Source: JANLTP01 sp031363055 (lineage in GTDB: Bacteria > Pseudomonadota > Gammaproteobacteria > Burkholderiales > Burkholderiaceae_E). From it: a stretch of DNA of 64,000 nucleotides. Where the stretch lies: assembly GCA_031363055.1 (NCBI GenBank), contig JANLTP010000127.1, positions 62,001-126,000 on the forward strand, read 5' to 3'. Shown here piece by piece: positions 33,884 to 42,379 of this stretch (positions are counted from its first letter, which is position 1; the number at the start of each line of letters is the position of its first letter). A program made the translations under genes and the position numbers. The notes below the pieces were generated by a model. The model did no database searches. It saw only the letters and a program-made list of their open reading frames with translations, and was not told the DNA's origin.

Positions 33884-34807
33884 ATGGCAGTGCGCACGAA
33901 TTCACGGCTCACTCGTCGAGGTCTGGTCACCGCACTTTTGGCTGCGGTCGTCTCGCTCACCTGGTCTGCCACACACGGTCAAAGCGAACCATTACTGCAC
34001 GAGCGTTACAGCGCCTTGCAGGACAGACTGGCCAACAGTACATTCCAGAGGCCACTAATTATCGAATCCCGGATGGCTTCGGGCTCGATCCACGGCGATG
34101 TTTACGCGGTGATCGCGCACCCATTCCCATTACTGAGTCGAGCCCTGCAGGGCGCGGGCTATTGGTGCGACATCATGATGCTGCATCTGAACGTCAAGAA
34201 TTGTCTGGTCGGTCGGCCGGCCCAGGATGCGTCAGGCGCAACCGGCATTCGGGTGGCGCTGGGACGTAAATACGACCAAGCGCTGGAAGAAACCTATCAG
34301 ATTGACTTTGACTACCGTGTTCCATTAAGCCGTCCAGACTATTTCACCGTGCAACTTACTGCTGAAAACGGGCCACTCGATACCCATCATTACAAAATGG
34401 CGGTCGAAGCGATTGCCATCAACGAGAAGTCCAGTTTTATCCATATGACTTATTCGTACGCCTATGGCGCCAGCGCACAATTGGCGATGGACATTTACCT
34501 GGCGACCATCGCACGCAATAAGGTTGGATTCAGCCGACTCAATCCGCAATCCGACAGCTCGCCAATCTACATCGGTGGCACACTGGGCGGCGTCGAGCGC
34601 AACACCATGCGCTACTACCTTGCGATCGAAGCCTTCCTGGCAGCCTTTGAACTGCCCATCGATGCACAGCCCGAAGCACGCCTGCGCGATTGGTTTGCGG
34701 CTATCGAGCGTTACCCTCGACAGTTGCACGAACTGACGCGCGAACAGTATCTACGCATGAAGCGGGCTGAATTGATTCGCCAGCGCGCAGCCACGGCTGC
34801 GAACTGA
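33884..34807 (+). CDS. Secreted protein of unknown function
   Basis: 307 residues with an N-terminal signal peptide containing TRRGLVTALLAAVVSLTWSA and cleavage likely after ATHG. The mature part has no recognised family. It contains PLLSRALQGAGYWCDIMMLH with two nearby Cys (WCD, NCL) that might form a disulfide, TYSYAYGASAQLAMDIYLAT and a basic helical C-terminus. A GTG in the sequence before the ATG is not needed. It is transcribed away from the exporter operon and 31 bp before uspA. Confidence 0.75.
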   Translation: MAVRTNSRLTRRGLVTALLAAVVSLTWSATHGQSEPLLHERYSALQDRLANSTFQRPLIIESRMASGSIHGDVYAVIAHPFPLLSRALQGAGYWCDIMMLHLNVKNCLVGRPAQDASGATGIRVALGRKYDQALEETYQIDFDYRVPLSRPDYFTVQLTAENGPLDTHHYKMAVEAIAINEKSSFIHMTYSYAYGASAQLAMDIYLATIARNKVGFSRLNPQSDSSPIYIGGTLGGVERNTMRYYLAIEAFLAAFELPIDAQPEARLRDWFAAIERYPRQLHELTREQYLRMKRAELIRQRAATAAN

Positions 34808-34838
34808 TCGACCAGTGAAACATCAAGGAGTATCACCC

Positions 34839-35303
34839 GTGAGTCCGTATCATAAAATTTTGTGCCCGACCGATGGCAGCGCCGCCGCAGAACGCGGCAT
34901 GCTCGAGGCCGCCAGTCTGGCAAAAACCATGGGGGCGAAGTTGCGATTTTTTCATGTCATGGAGTTTCAACCGGCGGCGCTCGGCTACGAGGGCGGGCCC
35001 GTTATGCCCGAGACCTTTGATGCAATGCGACGAAGCGCGGCTGACGTCGTCGCTCGGGCTCAAAAGTTCGCAACTGAACAGGGAGTCGACGCGACTGTCG
35101 GATCGATCGAGGCGACCGGTACCCGAATCTCGGATGCAATTCTCGATGAAGCAAAAAGCTACCAAGCCGACTTGATCGTGATCGGAACCCACGGACGCGG
35201 TGGAATTCTGCGCCTGTTGTTGGGCAGCGATGCGGAAGCGGTTGCGCGGGAAGCACCTTGCGCTGTTTTGTTGGTGCGGCTAGCGGACACCGTGGAACAT
35301 TAA
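34839..35303 (+). CDS. Universal stress protein (UspA family)
   Basis: About 154 residues. GTG at 34839 has an AAGGAG eight bases upstream and is preferred to the GTG at 34815. Family motifs: YHKILCPTDGSAAAERGM at the N-terminus, DLIVIGTHGRGGILRLLLGSDAEAV with the ATP-binding GxxGxG-like loop, then APCAVLLVR. It is a cytosolic nucleotide-binding stress protein. Its stop overlaps, on the opposite strand, the stop of the YihY gene (shared TTAA). Confidence 0.94.
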   Translation: MSPYHKILCPTDGSAAAERGMLEAASLAKTMGAKLRFFHVMEFQPAALGYEGGPVMPETFDAMRRSAADVVARAQKFATEQGVDATVGSIEATGTRISDAILDEAKSYQADLIVIGTHGRGGILRLLLGSDAEAVAREAPCAVLLVRLADTVEH

Positions 35304-36139
35304 CCGCGTACCTGGCGCTCATACTGGGCAATAACCTGTGCGCCGAGCAGCAGCAGAGTCGCGGCGACCTCCAGACTCAGCAATATCGCGATCGCCGTCG
35401 TTAGCGATCCGTAAACCGCGCCGATCTGCGAGAGCGTCAGAAAATACCATATCAGCGCACGGCGCGAGAGCTCCCATAAAAGTGCGGCCGTCACGGCACC
35501 CAACAGCGCATGGCGAACAGACAGTCTGCCGACTGGCATGACCAAATAGATCGATGTCAGCAAAAAGATCTCGCCCGCCAACCCCAACAGGTACAACATA
35601 ATTCCAGACAGGCCACCCAGCGACCATTCGTATCCCAAAAAATGCACCTGCTCCAGGCCCATGGCCTGCAAACTGCCGGCTACCAAGGTCACCAATAAAA
35701 GTCCTAGCCCTAACGACAAAATATAAGCGTACGGAATCAGCGCGGAGATCAGAAAGTGACGCCGCTTGATCGCAACCCGATGATGAAAGATCACTGACAT
35801 GGCGTTCTCCAGCACCGTGAAGGCTAACGAGCTGAAGAACAACATGCTGATCAGCAAAAGCCAACCCATGACATCGCGGTGCCTGAGGAAGTTGGCCAGC
35901 TCCGCGATGATCGCCGCCGACTGCCCAGGCACCAGCCACTCGAGATACCGACTTAGCGTTTGCAACAATTCGTTCTGGTCGATGATATGCGACAGCGCAA
36001 TCACCGTGAGAATCAGCATCGGAATGATCGATAGCAGGGCGTAGTACGCGACCGCGCCTGCGAGCAGGAGACCTTGATTGGCACGAAAGCTTTTCAGCGT
36101 GCCGGCAATGAATATCCAGGGATGCCGAAAAATGTACAG
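35300..36139 (-). CDS. YihY/BrkB-family membrane protein with unclear 5' end
   Basis: Multi-span inner-membrane protein of the YihY family (once misnamed ribonuclease BN). The conserved N-terminal block FRANQGLLLAGAVAYYALLS lies upstream of the first ATG (36019), so translation must begin earlier. In that frame there is no ATG, GTG or TTG down from a TAA at 36175-36173; CTG at 36139 is one possible start. Beyond the TAA, in the same frame, is an ATGATG at 36208 followed by ten codons. Either an unusual start is used or a nonsense mutation has cut the gene. Downstream the protein looks intact (LYLLGLAGEIFLLTSIYLVM, GAVYGSLTTAIAILL). Confidence 0.8.
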   Translation of the reverse strand: MYIFRHPWIFIAGTLKSFRANQGLLLAGAVAYYALLSIIPMLILTVIALSHIIDQNELLQTLSRYLEWLVPGQSAAIIAELANFLRHRDVMGWLLLISMLFFSSLAFTVLENAMSVIFHHRVAIKRRHFLISALIPYAYILSLGLGLLLVTLVAGSLQAMGLEQVHFLGYEWSLGGLSGIMLYLLGLAGEIFLLTSIYLVMPVGRLSVRHALLGAVTAALLWELSRRALIWYFLTLSQIGAVYGSLTTAIAILLSLEVAATLLLLGAQVIAQYERQVRG

Positions 36140-36361
36140 GGCGTGCTCGTCACTAAGTTGACTGGCGGCTGATTACTGATTGCTGATGACACCGACCGCC
36201 TTCATCATAATTGAGTCGCTATTTAATGCTTGTAGGAAATGTCCTATCGCAAATGAAGCGCCAGTCCTAAGGTATTTTGAGCGCTTGACTAATGACGAGT
36301 ACCCCCAAGGCCAATCGATACTGAATAACACAATCTCCTGAAATTCAAAGCCAGCGCAGGT

Positions 36362-37159
36362 ATGTCAATCAAGCGTCACCTTACTGTTTCGGCCAACGGC
36401 GGCACTGACCTGTCCAGGGTTAATCTGGAAGAAGCGTTCGCAATGATCGGGCTGACGGACATCGACCAGACAAAACTGCCGTCAATAGAAGTCTGTCGGC
36501 AGAAGGTGCGCGCTGGTCAGCCACTGTTTGGTCAGGGCGACCCCTTCGATTCAATTTTTGTTGTACGACTGGGCACCTTCAAGTCTACGGCGCTTGACGA
36601 TGGCGGTTACGAACAAGTACTTGGATTTGCGTTGCGCGCCGATATTCTCGGTTGTGACGCCGCTGCCAGCGGTACCCACGCCAGTTGTTGTGTTGCGCTG
36701 GAAGATAGCGAAGCCATTACCATCCCGCTCGCGCCCTTTCGAGATTTGGGCGAAGTCGGAAATGTTTTTGAGCGGCACCTGTTTCGTCATTTGAGCGAGG
36801 AATTGAATCGTCAGAATCGGGTGCTGGCAATGATCGGTACGCTAGGCGCGAACGCTCGGGTCGCCCGTTTTCTGGTCTCGCTTTCAGAGCGCTATGCACG
36901 CATGGGCTATTCGCCGAAACACTTCATCCTGCGTATGACTCGCCAGGAGATTGCCAATCATCTCGGCCTGACCATGGAGACGGTCAGCCGCGCTTTCAGT
37001 CATTTATGTCAGGCCAATCTGATCGAGGTCAATCAACGTGCCGTGACGGTATTTTGCGTCGATCGACTGCGGTGCGTACGACCGGCCACCCAGTCGAATC
37101 ATCAACGGCAAACCATGCCTTATCGGTTTGCTTCGGTGCCGATCATGTCTAGCATGTAA
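36362..37159 (+). CDS. Crp/Fnr-family transcriptional regulator
   Basis: 265 residues. A cyclic-nucleotide-binding-like beta-roll (QPLFGQGDPFDSIFVVRLGTFK) is followed by the dimer helix and a winged HTH, MTRQEIANHLGLTMETVSRAFSHL, whose recognition helix (E-x-x-S-R) is FNR-like. The N-terminus lacks the Cys cluster of oxygen-sensing Fnr, so an iron-sulfur centre is unlikely; a few scattered Cys occur (GCDAA, SCC). The tail beyond the HTH is basic. No target can be assigned, though FNR-like TTGAT half-sites would be the first guess. Confidence 0.92.
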   Translation: MSIKRHLTVSANGGTDLSRVNLEEAFAMIGLTDIDQTKLPSIEVCRQKVRAGQPLFGQGDPFDSIFVVRLGTFKSTALDDGGYEQVLGFALRADILGCDAAASGTHASCCVALEDSEAITIPLAPFRDLGEVGNVFERHLFRHLSEELNRQNRVLAMIGTLGANARVARFLVSLSERYARMGYSPKHFILRMTRQEIANHLGLTMETVSRAFSHLCQANLIEVNQRAVTVFCVDRLRCVRPATQSNHQRQTMPYRFASVPIMSSM

Positions 37160-37200
37160 CCCATGTGCTGCGCCACCGTTGATCGGAGCGGCCATCACCG

Positions 37201-37220
37201 CTAATACCTGAGTTGTATAG
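37201..37220 (+). promoter_or_regulatory. Shared upstream motif, copy 1 (before ompA-like gene)
   Basis: CTAATACCTGAGTTGTATAG, then ACACCCC shortly after. 87 bp before the start of the OmpA-like gene. An almost identical element stands 95 bp before the repeat-protein gene at 39636. It contains ATAC-N7-GTAT inverted symmetry, fitting a regulator site and/or a -10-like TATAG. Confidence 0.6.
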
Positions 37221-37306
37221 TCGTGACACCCCGCCAAGCCTAGCATTGCTGAATCGACGATCCGTTTTGCATCGTCATTCATCCAGGCAGGCTCAAGGGG
37301 GTCAAT

Positions 37307-37888
37307 ATGAAATCAACATCATTCTGCTGCTTTTTGTTTACAGCGTGCCTGCTGTTCCCCGGCAGCCCGGCGAGCGCTGCTGATTTCGGCGAGCAGTCGC
37401 CCAGTGTCGAACAATTGATCGAAGCGCTAAATTCGACGGGCACGCAAGCCAGCAGCGCCAGCGACCTCAGAACCCGCGGTATCAAGATTGTGGCGCTCGA
37501 TCGGCGAGTTTCAGCGCCAGCCCGGAGCGAGTCATCGTCAGCCCCTGCGGGTGGTCGAGCTTCGATGGTCATACAGTTTGCGCTGAACTCGGATCGAATC
37601 CTGCGTTCCTCAGCCGACAGCCTGAATAATCTGGCAACCGCCTTGAATTCAGACACACTGAAGAATCAAGCATTCGAAGTGATCGGGCATACCGACTCAA
37701 GCGGCTCGACAGCCTACAACGTCAAGCTTTCCAGGAGGCGGGCGCTGTCGGTTGCAGAATTCCTGTCGGTCGTTGGCGTCGACTCTTCGCGCGCCACAGC
37801 TTCAGGGCGAGGTCCGAAGGAACTGCTCAGCGGCATTGCGCCTGACTCGGCTCGACAACGTCGCGTCGAGATTCGTATCATCAGATAA
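37307..37888 (+). CDS. OmpA-family envelope protein, copy 1
   Basis: 193 residues. Signal peptide (FLFTACLLFPGSPASA), a short linker with DFGEQSPSVEQLIEALNS, then an OmpA peptidoglycan-binding domain: IQFALNSDRILRSSADSLNNL, FEVIGHTDSSGS, NVKLSRRRALSVAEFL and RQRRVEIRI. There is no beta-barrel. It is closely related to copy 2 at 43485 (same order, including the N-terminal segment), indicating duplication. It shares an upstream motif with the repeat-protein operon and so may be co-regulated with it. Confidence 0.92.
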   Translation: MKSTSFCCFLFTACLLFPGSPASAADFGEQSPSVEQLIEALNSTGTQASSASDLRTRGIKIVALDRRVSAPARSESSSAPAGGRASMVIQFALNSDRILRSSADSLNNLATALNSDTLKNQAFEVIGHTDSSGSTAYNVKLSRRRALSVAEFLSVVGVDSSRATASGRGPKELLSGIAPDSARQRRVEIRIIR

Positions 37889-37947
37889 TTCACGTTGTAT
37901 GAAGTCGGGGCCCTAAAGGGAGCTCTTGTTGGACCGCATCACCTGCT

Positions 37948-39338
37948 TTAACGCGGGTTTCGCCGCAGTCGACCGCGATACTGTACGAGGGGTCCGACCA
38001 GCGGCAATTGCATGCGAACATCGAGATTGAATTCACCCTCCTGCGCCCATTCTCGCGCCTTGGTGCGCGGGGCCAGCCAGAGCGGCATCTTCAGGTGAAA
38101 GATCGACCAGCCTCGCATCTCCAGGCACAGACCTTGTTCGGTCGAAGGTAGATCGAAATTGAAACGCACAGGGCCAAAGCGTTCGACCAGCCGGCCGTGG
38201 GCTTGGCTCAACACGCTGGCAAAGCAGTGTCGGCCGAAGTGGGGCGTCCATTTTTCGACGCCGTTGTCGACGTGGAAGTAGACGGTCAGCGTGTACCGAC
38301 CAGTCGGCGGCAAGCCCACGAGGGCACAGATCAGCTTTGCAAGCGGCGACGCGCCGCGTATCACCTCCGCATCGCCACTGGCCGCAGCGGCACCGCATAG
38401 GTCGTGCAGGGCGCGGACCGGAGCCTCTCCAGTTGCAATTTGTTCGGCCAGCAATTGCGCAGCCAACACCCGTATTTCAGGACCATCGCCGTTTTCCGCC
38501 AGCAAAGTTTATCGACGCATGATGTGCTGGTCACCGACTTTGCCGGTCAAGACAACGGACATGGCCGAGCGGTCGCTGCCAAAGCCCGAGAGAAACGCTT
38601 GCAGCCGCTTTGCGATAGGGGACAGCCCCGAAACAGAACGGACAATCCGCAGACGCACCAACCAACCGAGCAACCAAAGGGCAATGGTTTGCCATGCAAA
38701 TTCCGGCCCGGCACGGAAGGTGACTACAGGTTTGCCTGCAATCCGGTCGGGCAGCAATTGGTGGTCAGGAACGTCTGCGAGCGCCACCAATCGGCGCAAG
38801 GCTGGTTTCCCGGAGACCGCGAATTTCGTCCACTTCAATCGAGTCCCTCCACCCGATCTAAGCCTGCAACCAGATGTCGGACGACTGCGCCGGATAGCGC
38901 CGGCACGCTGGACGCACCGAGAATTACCGTCACACCTACCGCTCTTGCCCGTGCATCGAGTACCAGGCTGCCACTCACAAAGTCGCGCGCGTCGGCCAGA
39001 TCGAGATAGGCTATCCCGGCCTTCAGGCAAGCCTTGGCGACTTGATAGCCACTGCCTTGGAACGGCCCGGCTGCATCGATCAGCAATTGCGGCCTGTGCG
39101 CGTCCAGCAGGGCGCGGAGATCGCTATTGCGGTCAGCCTTCACTGCGACGGCATTCGGCAAGACCCGAGCGAGCCGCTCAGCACTATCCAAATTGCGGCC
39201 GGCGATGATGACCTGCCAGCCCGCTCTTGCAAGCCGCCGCGAAAGCCGCGCGCCAAAACCGCCATATCCACCGAGAATAAGGACGCGTCTCACTTTGGCG
39301 TTTGTGGCGAAGACATGAATGGACGAGGCCGCTTGCAT
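37948..39338 (-). pseudogene. Broken saccharopine-dehydrogenase-like/DUF4166 fusion gene
   Basis: Three pieces of one protein lie in order on the minus strand. Piece 1 (39338-38835) is a Rossmann domain (RVLILGGYGGFGARLSRRLA, LIDAAGPFQGSGY) that stops after VEGLD. Piece 2 continues in another frame (about 38870-38511; LVALADVPDHQLLPDR, VVTFRAGPEF, FGSDRSAMSVVL) and ends at an in-frame TAA (CGA-TAA-ACT). Piece 3 in the same frame (38505-37948) gives NGDGPEIRVLAAQLLAEQI and a DUF4166 domain (FGPVRFNFDLP, LPLVGPLVQYRGRL). Compared with intact relatives, about 40-50 residues seem deleted between pieces 1 and 2. Decay by deletion plus nonsense is the simplest reading. Confidence 0.82.
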
Positions 39339-39521
39339 GGATTTGGCTGTCGAGCCTTCATCAATGAAGAAATGCGCTATTCAACTGATCCTCCGCCGTA
39401 ACGTTTGCACTAATCGCTTGCGTACATGACCGGTGTCGAAACTCGCGCCGCTGCATCAGCACTGGCCAGCCGGGAATACCTGTAAATTAGTTCGACCGAT
39501 CGATTTCGCGAGTCGGAAAAA

Positions 39522-39541
39522 CTAATACCTCGGTTGTATAG
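39522..39541 (+). promoter_or_regulatory. Shared upstream motif, copy 2 (before repeat-protein operon)
   Basis: CTAATACCTCGGTTGTATAG followed by CCACACCCC. 18 of 20 bases match copy 1 at 37201, and the distance to the start codon (95 bp) is nearly the same. Probable binding site or promoter element shared by the two units. Confidence 0.6.
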
Positions 39542-39635
39542 CCACACCCCGGAGGACGGGATTAACATTACTTCACTGATGAATGATCTTCGTCATTCAC
39601 AGAGTTAACCACCCAAAAAACCCTAAGGAAGCATC

Positions 39636-40109
39636 ATGAAAAACCTGAACAAAACCCTGATCGCCGCTGCTGTTTTTTCACTCGTCTCCAGCGTCTACGC
39701 CCAGAGCAGCTCGAACGTCAACGTTGACTCGGTAACGCAAAAGGCGACCGCAGGCATGGCCGGCGGTGCCAAGCAGAACCTGGAAATCGGCAATGCAGCG
39801 GGCGGCGGAAAATCCAACGTCACTGCCAAGAACATTACGCAGACCGGCAAGGGCGGCCTGATCGGTGGCACCAACCAGACCATGAAGGTCGGTAACGCAA
39901 CCAGCGGCGGCACCTCCAACGTCAAGGTCGATAACATCACGCAAAATGCCAAAGCCGGTATGGCGGGTGGTGCCAAGCAGAACCTGGAAATCGGCAATGC
40001 AGCCAACGGCGGCAAATCGACGGTAACGGCCAAGAACATCACCCAGGACGGCAAGGGCGGATTGATCGGTGGCACCGACCAGTCCATGAAAATCGGCAAC
40101 GCAAAGTAA
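39636..40109 (+). CDS. Secreted 34-residue-repeat protein, candidate curli-like fibre subunit
   Basis: 157 residues: a signal peptide ending VSSVYA, then four repeats of exactly 34 residues starting at Ser26, 60, 94 and 128. Each has S-x-V-x-x-x-x-[IV]-T-Q, a Gly-rich turn (KGGLIGG or AGMAGG), a second Gln 12 residues after the first, then [IV]GNA and GG. The pattern of regularly spaced Ser, Asn, Gln and Gly resembles CsgA-type amyloid or beta-solenoid repeats, though the sequence is not CsgA. A CsgG-like pore gene follows two genes later, which supports export and assembly at the surface. No established family was recognised. AAGGAAGC lies before the ATG. Confidence 0.8.
   Translation: MKNLNKTLIAAAVFSLVSSVYAQSSSNVNVDSVTQKATAGMAGGAKQNLEIGNAAGGGKSNVTAKNITQTGKGGLIGGTNQTMKVGNATSGGTSNVKVDNITQNAKAGMAGGAKQNLEIGNAANGGKSTVTAKNITQDGKGGLIGGTDQSMKIGNAK
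39711..40106 (+). repeat. Four tandem 102-bp coding repeats (204-bp higher-order unit)
   Basis: The coding repeats of the secreted protein. Repeats 1 and 3 share AGMAGGAKQNLEIGNA; repeats 2 and 4 share KGGLIGGT and MK[VI]GNA. This alternation shows that a 204-bp double unit was duplicated. Confidence 0.85.
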
Positions 40110-40164
40110 GCTCTGTTCTCCGGTTTGAAATGACGTCACTCGGAATCTGGTGGAGGAATTTGAA

Positions 40165-40473
40165 ATGAAGATGTTCGCAACCCTGATGTTCCTGGCTTTG
40201 GTCGCAACCGCCCAAGCCGCCTCCACCAGTGACTCCGACATGCCCGATGAAGTTCGGGCCCTGCTCATGAAGGAAAAAGCCAAAGGCAACCTCAAGGCAA
40301 GCCCCGCCGACGCTTCCTCGGAAAGAAGCAAGAAAGCCGGCGGAGCGGGCGGCGCCAAGAGTGGTTGCAATCTCGACATTGGCAACGTCAACAGTGGCGG
40401 TTCGGCTGCGCCGCGCCAAGTCACGACCATTGTTACCGGGCCGGTCATTCAGATGAACAACAAGTGCAACTGA
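40165..40473 (+). CDS. Small secreted protein, likely partner of the repeat protein
   Basis: 102 residues from ATG 40165 with GGAGGAA upstream. Signal peptide MKMFATLMFLALVATAQA, then a charged helical segment (DEVRALLMKEKAKGN), a Gly/Lys/Ser-rich linker, and a C-terminal part with two Cys containing CNLDIGNVNSGG, which echoes the LEIGNAAGGG motif of the preceding repeat protein. It could be a minor subunit, nucleator or chaperone of the same fibre. It lies 55 bp after the repeat gene. No family was recognised. Confidence 0.72.
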   Translation: MKMFATLMFLALVATAQAASTSDSDMPDEVRALLMKEKAKGNLKASPADASSERSKKAGGAGGAKSGCNLDIGNVNSGGSAAPRQVTTIVTGPVIQMNNKCN

Positions 40474-40531
40474 CCCGGCGGTCAGTCTTTCTCGGCACTC
40501 TTGAAATAGCAATGCTTACCCTGGCGATGTC

Positions 40532-42367
40532 ATGAAAACCAAGTCATCAACCCGACCGAGTACACCACCGAGCACGCCCCTGCCGAATCGGCTGGGTGCC
40601 CTGGCGCGTCGCGTCGGGTTCAGACTGCCGGCCAGTTTTCTGGGTCTTCTGTTGGTAGCTGCCTGCGCAGCACCGAACCTTTCGAAGGAAGTGCAGGACG
40701 AAACGCGCGACAGCCTCAAGTCGCCCGCCGCACCGCCCAGCGTTGCGCTGACGTCGTTCTCGGAAGGATTGCGCTGTGTCGATCTGCAATTACTCGATTT
40801 CAGCGTGAAAAATATTTCCATCCTGGTCGAGGACCTTGATGATCAGACCAAAAAGGTTCCGGCGGGCACCAAGGACATGCTCATTTCCGCCTTCCAGGAG
40901 GCCACCAAACGCAGCCGCGCAGTCCGCCTGGTCGCCTTTGGCAATGATGCGCGAAATGCCTCAACCTTCCTCGATCGCGCCCAACGCCAGACTCAGTACC
41001 AGAACGTGCCGGATTTCGGCATTCGCGGCTCGGTCTCCCAGTTTGACGATAACGTTGTCAAAAAGAGCGCCGATGCGGGCTTCAGCCTTGGCGAGTTGTT
41101 CGCGGCGGGTATGGCACTGAGTTCAAGCTCGAAAGTTCTCGGTGTCGATTTGACCGTCATGCGCCTCGAAGACTTTTCAGTCGTCCCGGGCGTCAGTTCG
41201 AAGAATGCCATCGTCATTCTGCAGCAAGGATCGGGTACTGATGCGTCGTCGACCATTCGCAAGTTCAACATCAACTATCAGTCGTCCACGTCTCGTTCGG
41301 AAGGTACCGCTATTGCGCTGCGTAACCTGATTGAACTCGCGACCATTGAATTGTTGGGCAAACTCGTCAAGATTCCTTACTGGCGCTGCCTCGGTGCCAA
41401 GGACAACGATCCGGAGGCCAAGAGTGAGGTCAGCGACTGGTTCGAAGGCATGGTTCAGTCGGAAAACCAGGCTGAGTTGTTCTCGTACTTTCAATATCAT
41501 CTGTCACGCCTCGGTCTGTACGAGGGTGAAAACAACGGCACCCCCAGCAAGGAATTGGCCGATGCCATTCGCAAGTACCGGGTAGTGCTGGGAATGACCA
41601 ACACGTCTGACTTGAACGCAGAACTGTTCGGCATGCATCTCGGCGCGAATCGCAGCACGGTGCGTGGCAAAGTCGAGACTTTGCTGGCCGAGGCGGCTGC
41701 TGCCAAGGCTGCAGCGGAAGCGGCAGCGCCGAAATCGGCTGACGCTGCAACAGCATCAACGCCGCCCCCGGCCGCTACGATTGCGGCCAAAGCACCTGCT
41801 TCCAGCGCCGGCGGAGCTGCCGTTGCGCCGCAACCGACCTTGGTCGCCACCGCAGCTCAGGCTGGTGCACAGCAGTCGGCTGGACAGTTGGCTGGACAGA
41901 CAGCAACAGGTCAGACAGCAGCATCGCAAGCGGGCGGCGCCATCGACTTGAAATTTCTGGCTTTGAAGACGCAACCCGCCAACGGCGCCGAGGCAGACGT
42001 CAAAATCGCCGCCAATAGTGAGGCCACGCTGTATTGCTTCATGAAAGACGCCGCGGGCGCCGTGATCCGGCTTTTGCCCAATGCGGGTGCCAAACAAATC
42101 CGACTCACGCCCGGACAAACGCTGACCTTGCGCGGCGAACCGCCGCAAGCGCAGTGGCGGCTGTACGTCAATGACAAAGGCCTGAAGGAAACGGTCGCCT
42201 GTTTCGCCAGCAATGAAAACCTGGTCTCACGCCTGCCCAAACTGTTGCAAGGTCCGGACTTCCAGGCGTTGGCCGGTGTGACCAGCATTGAGGTCATCCG
42301 CGAAGCAATCCGCACTGCCGCCGGTGCGCGCTTTGGCGAAGCCTGGCTGACTTTGGGCACCCGTTAA
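40532..42367 (+). CDS. CsgG-family outer-membrane lipoprotein pore with peptidoglycan-binding-like and DUF4384-like domains
   Basis: 611 residues. N-terminal signal with lipobox LLLVAAC. Residues about 80-290 follow the CsgG/HfaB outline: ISILVEDLDDQT, AGTKDMLISAFQEA, FGIRGSVSQFDDNVVKKSADAG (compare the GSIIGYESNV region of E. coli CsgG), LGVDLTVMRLEDFSVV and IALRNLIELATIELLG. Next comes a PG_binding_1-like segment (YFQYHLSRLGLYEGENNG, ELADAIRKYR). Then a long Ala/Gln linker, and a C-terminal DUF4384-like domain (AEADVKIAANSEATLYCFM, IRLLPNAG) of the same class as in the kinase at the left edge. CsgG forms the outer-membrane channel for amyloid fibre subunits. Fusion to wall-binding and sensor-like domains is unusual. 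Confidence 0.78.
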   Translation: MKTKSSTRPSTPPSTPLPNRLGALARRVGFRLPASFLGLLLVAACAAPNLSKEVQDETRDSLKSPAAPPSVALTSFSEGLRCVDLQLLDFSVKNISILVEDLDDQTKKVPAGTKDMLISAFQEATKRSRAVRLVAFGNDARNASTFLDRAQRQTQYQNVPDFGIRGSVSQFDDNVVKKSADAGFSLGELFAAGMALSSSSKVLGVDLTVMRLEDFSVVPGVSSKNAIVILQQGSGTDASSTIRKFNINYQSSTSRSEGTAIALRNLIELATIELLGKLVKIPYWRCLGAKDNDPEAKSEVSDWFEGMVQSENQAELFSYFQYHLSRLGLYEGENNGTPSKELADAIRKYRVVLGMTNTSDLNAELFGMHLGANRSTVRGKVETLLAEAAAAKAAAEAAAPKSADAATASTPPPAATIAAKAPASSAGGAAVAPQPTLVATAAQAGAQQSAGQLAGQTATGQTAASQAGGAIDLKFLALKTQPANGAEADVKIAANSEATLYCFMKDAAGAVIRLLPNAGAKQIRLTPGQTLTLRGEPPQAQWRLYVNDKGLKETVACFASNENLVSRLPKLLQGPDFQALAGVTSIEVIREAIRTAAGARFGEAWLTLGTR

Positions 42368-42379
42368 GGCGCATGAATC

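Noticed and set aside
36362..37159. Assignment as oxygen-sensing Fnr
   Set aside because: The recognition helix is FNR-like, but the N-terminal Cys cluster for the 4Fe-4S centre is missing.
39636..40109. CRISPR-like array
   Set aside because: The repeats are 102 bp, in frame, without spacers, and encode a protein with a signal peptide.
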